This document shows, one piece after another, positions 55,503 to 64,000 of a stretch of DNA of 64,000 nucleotides; position 1 is the stretch's first letter; each line of letters starts with the position of its first letter. A program made the position numbers and the translations under genes. Under the pieces are notes generated by a model, which was not told where the DNA came from, did not search any database, and saw only the letters and a list, made by a program, of their open reading frames with translations. Source of the stretch: Beroe forskalii. Its lineage: Eukaryota > Ctenophora > Nuda > Beroida > Beroidae. The DNA is taken from the NCBI GenBank assembly GCA_011033025.1, contig WFMF01000003.1, forward strand, positions 310,001 through 374,000, given 5' to 3'.

Positions 55503-56800
55503 GCTCACCCCGAACAGCACGGGGGAGCCCAATTTGGTTTGGGGGAGCCCGAACATTACGGGGAGCCCAAATTTGTATGGGGGAGCCCGAACGGCACGGG
55601 GGAGCCCAAGTTGGTATGGGGAGCCCGAGTTAGTATGGGGGAGCCCGAGTTAGTATGGGGAGTCCGAGTTAGTATGGGAGTATGGGGGAGCCCGAGTTAG
55701 TATGGGGGAGCCCAAGTTGGTTTGGGGGAGCCCAAGTTAATAAAGGGGAGCCCAAGTTGGTATGGGGGAGTCCGAGTTAGTATGGGGGAGCCCAAGTTAA
55801 TAAGAGGGAGCCCAAGTTGGTATGGGGGAGCCTGAGTTAGTACTGGGGAGCCCGAGTAAGTATAGGGAGCCCTAGGTAGTATGGGGGAGCCCAAGTTGGT
55901 GTGGGGGAGCCCGAGTTAGTATAGGGAGCCCAAGTTGGAAGGTGGATCCCAAGTAAGTATGGGGGATTGGGGGAGCCCGAGTTATCATATGTGAGCCCGA
56001 GTTGGTAGGGGGAGCCTATGTAAGTGTGGGGGAGCCCAAGCTATGGTGAAGCCCGGGACAAGGTGTAGCCAAGGTCGGTGAAGCCCAAGGTAAGGGTGAG
56101 CCTCGTATGGGCGATCCCATGTATCTTGGTGAGCCCAAGTTATGGTGAAGCCCAGGATAAGGTGGAGCCAAGTTCGGTGAAGCCCAAGGTAAGGGTGAGC
56201 CTGGTAGGGGTGATCCCATGTTGAAGGGTGAGCCCAGAACATCAGTGAAGCCCGAGGTTCGGTTGAGCCTGTTATGGTGAAGCCCAAGGTAAGGGTGAGC
56301 CTGGTAGGGGTGATCCCATGTTGAAGGGTGAGCCCAGAACATCAGTGAAGCCCGAGGTTCGGTGGAGCCTGGTATGGTGAAGTCCAAGATAAGGGTGAGC
56401 CTGATACAGGTGAGCCCCTGTATCGGGGTTATCCCAGAACATCCGTGAAGCCCGAGGTTCGGTGGAGCCTGGTATGGCGAAGCCCAAGTTAAGGGTGAGC
56501 CTGGTACGGGTGAGCCCCTGTATCGGGGTTATCCCAAGGCATTGGTGAAGCCCAAGGTTCAGTGGAGCCTGGTATGGTGAAGCCCAGCAATAGGGTGAGT
56601 CTGGTATGGGCGAGACCGTGTATAGAGGTGAGCCCCGGACAATCGGAGGAGCCCTAGATTAAGGGGAGCAGTGTACAGAGGAGTCCGTGATTAGAGGTGA
56701 TCCCAGGTTTAGGGGAAGCCTCCGTACGGTGAACTCTGTAATTTGTGATCCCGGGAGTAGGGGGAGCATTAATGCCTCCCCCTATTCCCGGGCTCCCATA
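55503..56800 (-). repeat. Right arm: gggctcccc array, inverted
   Basis: Reverse complement of much of the left array, with the same higher-order units (aacatcagtgaagcccgagg, gttcggtggagcctggtatg). The inner edge abuts the transposase fragment at 55502. Shorter than the left arm by about 1 kb, the difference lying in the gtgctgttcgggctcccc part. Confidence 0.93.
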
Positions 56801-56816
56801 CTTGCCAACCCCATTG

Positions 56817-57341
56817 TTTCTATATTAGGAAGCAAGAAAACGCACCAATTACCATGTAGAGGGGCTTGCCACCCTCTCGCAACATTAAGTTATAATGACT
56901 CTGTATTACATGGTTACTGTAACAGATATTGATTACAATAATGATAACATATAAGCTAAATGACGTATCCACGTAATTCATGACAATCCTGAATAAAGTA
57001 TAAAAATATAATAGTCTCACGAACATTTAACATAGCTCCTCTGCGAATTACATCCCTTGATATCTAGCGTCTCTCACATACACTTTATAAGGATGCTAAA
57101 TGAAAAACCCATCTATTACATGAGCTCTATTTGATAAATCCAACACCGCATCAATGTTATATCTTCTCTACATCAACATTATATAAAATAGATCTTTGCT
57201 AATTCACATGCCAAGTTATCATGCGTCTTCTTTGTATCCTCATGTAATTTATAGCCCCAAGATGAATATTATTCACAGTCGTCCCCAAACCACAACTACA
57301 TATAACCTACGTGTTACAAATATGCAGAACACGTTCGACTA
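56817..57341. other. Intergenic; no gene seen
   Basis: AT-rich unique-looking DNA. Confidence 0.45.
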
Positions 57342-57535
57342 TTATATTACTTTAGCGAAAGCCATTCATAACATATCTAAATTTATCACGGCTCCACTCT
57401 TCGAGTGTCGCGTGATAAATTAGATATAAATATTTCGTAGCAAGCTACTCAATATTTATATCCTATTACATACTCATTTCATTCGTATGTAATAGAGATA
57501 TGTTAATTCCTGGTCTTTCGCTAAAGTACATATAA
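57342..57535. other. Four-way-junction (cloverleaf) palindrome
   Basis: Outer stem: 57349-57361 pairs perfectly with 57515-57527 (13 bp), extended by TTATAT/ATATAA. An inner stem TAACATATCT (57369-57378) pairs with 57496-57505. Inside are three hairpins nearly end to end: 57380-57421 (11-bp stem AATTTATCACG plus an inner CACTC/GAGTG), 57423-57462 (12-bp stem plus inner GTAGC/GCTAC) and 57463-57495 (11-bp stem CTATTACATAC). Only one unpaired base lies between junction stem and hairpin 1, and one between hairpins 1 and 2. All stems are perfect. It could be a structured RNA, a transposon end or a foldback remnant. No frame crosses it. Confidence 0.8.
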
Positions 57536-58325
57536 ACATTACAGTACAACAAACAATGAAAAGTACAGACATACAATCGTACCATACAGCAAAGTCTAAA
57601 GTTTTAGATCAGGCAAGGACAAAACAACGAGAAGTTCCGGCGAACAACGAAATAGGAACTAGAAACACTAGCCACCACCCAGTTGATCACATAAACTCAT
57701 TAACATTGTAGTTGTGCCAGTGCCTAAGCAAACACGCAGGCTTACATTGTATGAAACTCTTGAGTGTATTATACAATTTGTTCTTCTCAAATTTCTGATT
57801 ATTAATAAGTTTATTGATTAACAGCTTGACATCATTAATAAATACAATTAATAAATACATATTATGTTGCCCTTTACTAACCCTGAGATATGGACTGATC
57901 GGACTACAGCACTTCTGTACTGTAGTTCATAGATAAAAATACTATTAGACGATGATTTGCATATTCTAAATAATTCACCTTTAAATATACCATATATTAT
58001 GACAAGATTTAATACGGCTTATTACACTTATTAATGTGTCTATTTTGGTTCTGAATCACCTGTGTGTAATTTGTGTATCACACTCAGCCTTTTAATTGGT
58101 ATTTCACTGATAACGGTTTAATAATTCATGATATTGCTGCGAGTATTTACTATTTTATTGTGTGTAATGTCGCTCTTGTCCCACTAAACTCACAGCTAGT
58201 AGACCACTTCCAAATAACACGTTGCTTTTTCAGTTATGAAACGGCTTAAAACGATACATGTTCAAAATCTTTCGATATTTTTGCCTCAATGTCAACAAAA
58301 ATTTGATTTAACCAATTCATATACC
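57536..58325. other. Intergenic; contains a dispersed hairpin
   Basis: AT-rich. The hairpin ACTACAGCACTTCTGTACTG at 57903-57926 is the reverse of the one at 7274-7303 and shares agataaaaatac with 7160. No gene seen. Confidence 0.5.
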
Positions 58326-58655
58326 GGTGACACCAGCGCAGTCGCCAGTCTGACACCAGCGCAGTCTGACACCAGTAAACTCTGAAATGAAACCAGTGTG
58401 CTCCGATACCAGTGCACTCTGAATTTACTGAAACCAGCGCACTCTGACACCAGTGCACTCTTACAGTTGACACCAGCACAACTCTGAAACCAGTATACTC
58501 TGACATGAAACCAGCGCACTCTGACACCAGCGCACCTTGACACCAGCGTATTTTGACACCAGCGCAGTCTGACACCAGTGAACTCTGAAATGAAACCAGT
58601 GCACTCCGATACCAAGGTTTTACAAGGTTTACAAGGTTTTACAAGGTTTAAAGGT
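58326..58655 (+). repeat. tctgacaccagcgcac array, copy 1
   Basis: About 17 units of 15-24 bp: tctgacaccagcgcagtc, tgaaatgaaaccagtgtgct, accagtgcactctg. Ends with a separate ~15-bp tandem acaaggttttacaaggt at 58613-58655. Both minus frames read as repeats of ALVSEC or GVRLRW, not genes. Confidence 0.88.
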
Positions 58656-59302
58656 CAATATTAACCAACTAACGTTGGTTGTTATATTATACAATAACAC
58701 AAACAACAAACATCATCCTTTATTTCATGTAAAAGTCTTCCCTTTCTCGCATATTTTCATACTTGGTAGTATCATGATCTCAAAAAGGTTAATATCTCAA
58801 TACTCTCATTGTTCACATTCAGTATGATAAACAAAATTTTCTCAAATTGTCTATGGCTGTTTCAAATCCATTTCATCAGATCACAAAAATTACATAATTG
58901 AATCATAATTTCCATATGAGGCATAAGCAGTTTAATCCCACGTTAGTTGAGTAAAATAGTGATTTCTCATGTTAATAAGTGATTTATCACGTTAAGTGAT
59001 TTCTCACGTTGCTTCCGTCGTTATATAATGAGTATGACTTCTCAGCACAATAGTCATCCGTATTAGCTGTACCCCGCACATTGGGTAATAGGGTGATAAT
59101 CTATCATAGGGCACTCCTATGCTGAGGTATTACCGAGTCTTGGGGCATAGGCGGTGAATAAGTGAGGCTCATTTATGCAGGATATTCCATCATAGTTGAT
59201 TTGGCAGTGAAATCAAACCTATGTAAATATGTAAGTGTAAGGTATGATAATTATGAATCAGTGCATAGGTGACGGAATGTGGCACACCATTTTACCTTCA
59301 TT
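58656..59302. other. Intergenic; no gene seen
   Basis: AT-rich with small gtgatttctcacgtt repeats near 58950-59010. Confidence 0.45.
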
Positions 59303-59644
59303 TTAGTTTTGTGATATATCATTCGCTATGTATATAGTGAGTGTGTTTGCTCGTTTCTCTTTTTCTTTTAACTCGTTGATATATTTGCGCCTGGTTTCAA
59401 TGACATGACATAAAAACGTGCACATACAGTTGATTATGTACTCACGTCTTTGATTTTGTGAGATATCCCCGTTTTGAGTGACAGTGTGATGTTCATTAAA
59501 TGTACTGTGGTTGTCCGGGTTTTTCAAGACATAATATGGTGATAGAAGAGTGTGAAAGTGAGTTTTAAGTTGAGGTTGATCAATGGGCACGTGAAATTGA
59601 GATCCTGGAGCTTTATTTAGTCTCGTGATAAGCTTATTGCGCAG
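59303..59644 (-). other. Unrecognised open frame, exon-like (113 codons)
   Basis: A minus-strand frame enclosed by two tctgacaccagc arrays. After array-derived residues it reads LRNKLITRLNKAPGSQFHVP and continues with IINCMCTFLCHVIETRRKYI and a lysine/glutamate-rich helix to a TAA at 59303-59305. Composition is non-repetitive and protein-like. There is no recognised domain and no good splice site at the array edge, so a gene fragment or chance frame are both possible. Confidence 0.25.
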
Positions 59645-59945
59645 GCTACACTCTGACACCAGCGCACTCTGACTCCACGTCACTTCGGCAAAGGAGTCGG
59701 CCTTGACAGCATCGCACTTTGACAGCAGTTGACTCTGACACCAGTACACTTTGACACCAGCTCACTCCATGGCTCTAGTATGAAGTACACTCCAACACCA
59801 GTGCATTCTGAGTCTGGCATGGCACCAGTACACTCTATTTGTTCAGTGGCACCAAGTCATTCTGACACTATAATGCCTTCTGACAGCAGTGCGCTCGGAC
59901 ACCAGTCAACTGTGACACCAGTTTACTCTGCCTCTACATTCTCAT
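59645..59945 (+). repeat. tctgacaccagcgcac array, copy 2
   Basis: Same word family and same orientation as 58326-58655, more diverged (ttgacaccagctcact, gacagcagtgcgctcgg). Confidence 0.85.
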
Positions 59946-60026
59946 ATTTAGAATTTTTTGATGTTTTCGGCTTCTGCATAGGTTAACCTTGGTCTGTCAT
60001 TACAGTGATCTTGTAATTAGACTGTA

Positions 60027-60321
60027 TTTCCGTCCTGGCAAGGACGGCAACCCCCTCACAGTAAGAAAAAAAAAAAAAAAAAAAAAAAAACTTGCGTTTG
60101 AAAATGGTGAAGGAAGCATCTGAGAGCTTTGAAACCTATCTTAAACGATTCCTCGTCAAATTCTACATATTAGTCGACCTGTCTCGAGTGAATGCGTATA
60201 CCAAAATCTCGAGATATCCTCCCCTCGAACGTAACCTTGCCAGGACTAAATAGTAAGACATCGATGTCACAGGACGAATATATTTCCGTCCTGGCAAGGA
60301 CGGCAACCCCCTCACAGTAAG

Positions 60322-60353
<32 letters not shown>

Positions 60354-60760
60354 TGCGTTTGACAATGGTGAAGGAAGCATCTGAGAGCTTCGAAACCTAT
60401 CTTAAACGATTCCTCGTCAAATTTTACGTAGGAGTCGACCCTTCTCGAGTGAATGCGTATACCAAAATCTCGAGTTATCCTCGAACGTAACCTTGCCAGG
60501 ACTATATAGTAATGTATCGATGTCACAGGACGAATATATACCTACTCATACATACATATTTCCGTCCTGGCAAGGACGGGAACCCCCTCACAGTAAGAAA
60601 AAAAAAACCTATCTTAAACGATTCCTCGTCAAATTTTACGTAGGATTCGACCCCTCTCGATTGAATGCGTATACCAAAATCTCGAGATATCCTCGAACGT
60701 AACCTTGCCAGGACTAAATAGTAATACATCGATGTCACCGACGAATATATACGCAGTTAG
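60027..60760 (+). repeat. Three tandem ~256-bp units with internal poly-A
   Basis: Units start near 60027, 60283 and 60558 with tttccgtcctggcaaggacg, whose CCGTCCTGGCAAGGACGG is a 7-bp hairpin. Next come caaccccctcacagtaag, an A run (27, 31 and 9 residues), cctatcttaaacgattcctc, gaatgcgtataccaaaatct and cgtaaccttgccaggac. The last word is the complement of the head hairpin word. The third unit has lost the segment after its A run. Internal poly-A of varying length suggests slippage. Confidence 0.9.
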
Positions 60761-60766
60761 TTAGTT

Positions 60767-61657
60767 ATATATAGACGTGATAATTTTAGGACCAAAACGG
60801 GAACGGGGTAAACTCGAAAACTATAAAAGATACAGGCATGATCGATGGTGGGTTTTCTTCAGCTAAGATGGGAGAATGAAATAGGCTATGTGAGAAGTTT
60901 CACGGATCGATTTTTAAGCTGTTATGACGTCATCAAAATCGATGAAATCACGATTTTTTAGCGAAAAACGTAATATTGGACCACTTTGAAGCACTGTATC
61001 TGAAAAGTTTTCTACCGCGTCATGATTTCCCGACTTATGTAGCATCTAGACCTTGAGATTTAGCCACAAAAGAAGTTTCATGGTGATTGGTGAAAAAATG
61101 AGGTCGTGGGAGGCCTCCAAAAATCGAGGATCCTTAGTAAGCCAAAATATGGCGACTTTGAGCATCTATATCTCAGCTCAAGAACATTGCACCATCTTTT
61201 CCAGGCGTATCAATGTTCTTTCCCCGTCAAATATCAAGGGTAAAAAGTTTCAAGTCTTCCCGATTTAAGGGAAAGGTGTGGTGGTACCTCAAAAACGTGA
61301 ATTTGAGCCGCGCGAAAAAGTCGAAAATTTGGCTGTCCAATTTCAGGCCGAATTCCAAAAGTGCAGGGCTGTTGTGCTACACGATAGTTACTGAATCAAC
61401 ATTTTAACATACTTGGTACTTGAATAAAACAAGAAATGGCCGATGGAAATGAAGTGCACGTGAGTTCACGTGGACGTTTTGTAGAAATTAGGGAAATCAC
61501 CATTTAAAGGATTTTAACTAATTATTTCTATGTTTGACGCTTAATAACGTATGTTTAGTTAATAATAACCTCATACAATTAAAAAGCGGCGCCCCTGTGA
61601 CTCTGTGAGGGGGTTGCTATGACAGCCGCTTGCGGTTTTGTCTGTGGTACATACTTA
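60767..61657 (+). repeat. ~1-kb repeat, copy A
   Basis: Begins tatatatagacgtgataatt and ends gtctgtggtacatactta. Contains TGACGTCATCAAAATCGATG, a gcatctatatctcagctcaa stretch and one cacgtgagttcacgtggacg unit. The right end gtgagggggttgctatgaca is the inverse of the caaccccctcac word heading the 60.0-60.6 kb units. Frames found here are duplicated because the DNA is duplicated, and are not supported as genes. Confidence 0.9.
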
Positions 61658-62690
61658 TATATAGACGTGATAATTTTAGGACCTAATTTTCGACGGGGTA
61701 GACTCAAAAACCATAAAAGATAGAGACATGATCGAGGGCGCGTTTTTTTCAGCTAAGATGGGAGAATGTAGTAGGCTATGTAGGAAGTTTCGCGGATCAA
61801 TTTTTTGGTGTTATGACGTCATCAAAATCGATGAAATCACGATTTTTAGCGAAAAACGTAATTTTGGACCACTTTGAAGGACTGTATCTGAAAAGTTTTC
61901 CACCGCGTCATGATTTCCCGACTTATGTAGCATCTAGACCTCGAGATTTAGCCACAAAAGAAGTTTCATGGTGATTGGTGAAAAAATGAGGTCGTGGGGG
62001 GCCTCCAAAAATCGAGGATCCTTACTAGACCAAAATATGGTGACTTTGAGCATCTATATCTCAGCTCACGAACATTGCTCCATCTTTTCCAGGCGTTTCA
62101 ATGTTCTTTCTCAGTCAAATATCAAGGGTAAAAAGTTTCAAGTCTTCTCGATTTCAGGGAAAGGTGTGGTGGCCCCTCAAAAACGTAAATTTGAGCCGCG
62201 CGAAAAAGTCGAAAATTTGGCTAAGTCCAATTTCAGGCCGAGTTCCAAAAGTGCAGGGCTGTTGTGCTACATGATAATGACTGAATCAACATTTTGATTT
62301 ACTTGGTACTTGAATAGAACAAGAAATGGCCCATGGAAATGAAGTGCACGTGAGTTCACGTGGACGTTTTGTAGAAATTAGGCAAATTTAAAATTTGAGT
62401 CTTAAGACTGAATTTTCGACTTGATTTGATTGAAACAAGTCACAATGCAATAGACAAACATGATTCCAGGTCCATATGACAAATCTTGCACGTGAGTTCA
62501 CGCGGACGTTTTGTAGAAATTAGGGAAATTACTATTTCAAAGATTTTAACAACTGATTTCTATTTCAAACGCTAAATAACGTATGTTTAGATCATAACAA
62601 CCTCTTACAATTAAAAAACGGCGCCCCTGTGACTCTGTGAGGGGGTTGCTATGACAGCCGCTTGCGGTTTTGTCTGTGGTACATACTTAG
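61658..62690 (+). repeat. ~1-kb repeat, copy B
   Basis: About 90 percent or better match to copy A, with one additional ~140-bp cacgtgagttcacgcggacg unit near 62485. Confidence 0.9.
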
Positions 62691-63560
62691 TTATATATAG
62701 ACGTGATAATTTTAGGACCAAAACGGGAACGGGGTAAACTCGAAAACCATAAAAGATACAGACATGATCGATGGTGAGTTTTCTTCAGCTAAGATGGGAG
62801 AATGAAATAGGCTATGTGAGAAGTTTCACGGATCGATTTTTAAGCTGTTATGACGTCATCAAAATCGATGAAATCACGATTTTTAGCGAAAAACGTAATT
62901 TTGGACCACTTTGAAGCACTGTATCTGAAAAGTTTTCTACCGCGTCATGATTTCCCGACTTATGTAGCATCTAGACCTCGAGATTTAGCCACAAAAGAAG
63001 TTTCATGGTGATTGGTTAAAAAATGAGGTCGTGGGAGGCCTCCAAAAATCGAGGATCCTTAGTAGGCCAAAATATGGCGACTTTGAGCATCTATATCTCA
63101 GCTCACAAACATTTCTCCATCTTTTCCAGACGCATTAAGGTTCTTTCTCAATCAAATATCGAGGGTAAAAAGTTTCAAGTCGTCCCGAATTAAGGCAAAG
63201 GTGTGGTGGCCCCTCAAAAATGTAAATTTGAGCCACGCGAAAAAGTCGAAAATTTGGCTAAGTCCAATTTCAGACCGAGTTCCAAAAGTGCAGGGCTGTT
63301 TTGCTATACGATAGTGACTGAATCAACATTTTGATTTACTTGGTACTTGAATAGAACAAGAAATGGCCCATGGAAATGAAGTGCACGTTCAAGTTCACGT
63401 GGACGTTTTGTAGAAATTAGGCAAATTTGAAATTTGAGTCTTAAGACTGAATTTTCGACTTGATTTGATTGAAACAAGTCACAATGCAATAGACAAACAT
63501 GATTCCAGGTCCATATGACAAATGTTGCACGTGAGTTCACGTGGACGTTTTGTAGAAATT
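62691..63560 (+). repeat. ~1-kb repeat, copy C
   Basis: Third copy, closest to copy A at its start (aaaacgggaacggggtaaac) and to copy B at its end (two cacgtgagttcacg units). Lacks the terminal gtgagggggttgct segment and ends at ttttgtagaaattata. Confidence 0.88.
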
Positions 63561-63736
63561 ATACTCTAGTAGCAGAGAGGTGTTGAGTATGCACTTCGTT
63601 GCCCACGGAATTTCTCGATGGAGGGTCTTTTTTAATTCAATTCTGAGCAAGAATCATCTAGGTACGCAATTTAAAAACGTATTATGAATCCTGTGGGGCC
63701 TATTTTCTAATCGCCCTCAGGCGCGTAGGGTGGAAT
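63561..63736. other. Spacer, no feature seen
   Basis: Unique-looking DNA between two repeat families. Confidence 0.4.
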
Positions 63737-64000
63737 TTCATATCTCGGTCCAAGAAGGTCGTAGAGACTTCATCTTGGGCTTAAACGAATCACAATTGCC
63801 GTGTTTCTATACAATTGTTCATGCAGATATGCTCTAAAGTGTCCAGGAAAAAAGTTTTGGACCAAAAACTGTTTTTTTCACCATACGTGATGAATTTATC
63901 ATTGGATGTTTCATATCTTGGTCCAGGAATGTCGTAGAACGTTCATCTTGAGCTCAAACGAATCGCAATGGTCACATTTTTATACAATTTTTCATGAATG
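63737..64000 (+). repeat. ~172-bp tandem repeat, cut by window end
   Basis: tttcatatctcggtccaaga at 63737 recurs as tttcatatcttggtccagga at 63909, with shared gtcgtagag/aac, ttcatcttg-gct-aaacgaatc and tatacaatt-ttcatg. The array runs off the window. Confidence 0.88.

Larger units (their letters stand above)
48007..56816. mobile_element. 8.8-kb inverted-repeat unit, gggctcccc arms
   Basis: CAATGGGGTTGGCAAGT at 48007 is inverted to 56816, with the arms continuing inward. The left arm is an array of about 2.3 kb, the right about 1.3 kb. Segments such as gcttcaccataccaggctcc match closely between arms, so they are of similar age. The ~5.2-kb centre holds a dispersed-family copy, a poly-T/hairpin pair, a Pu/Py-rich 30-bp array, another family copy and a DDE transposase remnant. 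No target duplication is obvious at the ends. Whether this is one transposed unit or a large inverted duplication is open. Confidence 0.65.

Overview
This window looks like gene-poor intergenic DNA from a metazoan, probably a marine or other invertebrate. The basis is indirect. A vertebrate-type TTAGGG-class telomeric run is present. Two LINE ORF1-like proteins (coiled coil plus an L1-type RNA-binding fold) and a DDE_4 (Harbinger/ISL2EU-like) transposase fragment are present. Intact long coding regions, operons and bacterial signals are absent. I cannot name the species. No complete host gene is visible; a few exon-sized open stretches are listed with low confidence.

The dominant content is palindromic and tandem DNA. 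The window is tiled by blocks, each built from one private short word repeated in both orientations (for example gcctccactag, gatcagcgc, ccaatggatcc, gggctcccc). Several are clearly transposed units. Five have inverted ends starting GG, four of them GGC, and exact 8-bp target duplications: 12253-13964 (GAAATTCC), 14000-17075 (TAAATTAG), 15565-16444 (ATCCTTTC), 16090-16304 (GCCGATTT) and 24958-27675 (TTCGATAA). A sixth, at 15719-15880, has a 9-bp repeat (AAAAATTAA). Several ends resemble each other over about 20 bp although the arms have unrelated sequence. They recall the Drosophila Foldback and sea-urchin TU elements, whose long inverted ends are built of short tandem repeats.

Layout: 0-4.9 kb, simple repeats, scattered 18-nt hairpins and a 21-bp minisatellite; 5.2-9.6 kb, an inverted repeat with 1.2-kb arms; 9.8-10.5 kb, a 139-bp tandem array with a strong hairpin; 10.7-11.5 kb, a GGATCC-word palindrome; 11.5-18.1 kb, an old ~115-bp array split by two adjacent foldback elements, the second holding a nest whose innermost unit carries telomeric repeats; 19.5-20.9 kb, a 46-bp array; 21.8-23.7 kb, an ORF1-like gene with a CpG-rich upstream region; 23.9-24.9 kb, a degenerate array; 25.0-27.7 kb, a foldback element; 28.2-31.0 kb, a TTAA-flanked piggyBac-like unit holding a 32-bp array; 32-33.8 kb, a diverged ~1-kb repeat and a TA-flanked MITE; 36.3-39.5 kb, an inverted repeat around a second, broken ORF1-like gene; 39.5-47.7 kb, mostly AT-rich DNA with two weak exon candidates; 48.0-56.8 kb, an 8.8-kb inverted repeat with gggctcccc arms and a transposase remnant; 57.3-57.5 kb, a 194-bp sequence that folds as a four-way cloverleaf; 58.3-64 kb, more arrays and three tandem copies of the ~1-kb repeat seen at 32 kb.

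Function: nothing here suggests a working pathway. The transposase fragment and ORF1-like proteins are mobile-element parts. The foldback units have no coding capacity and would need enzymes supplied from elsewhere. The most notable results are the foldback family with shared ends and unrelated arms, the telomere-carrying insertion with its empty site preserved in the opposite palindrome arm, and the cloverleaf.
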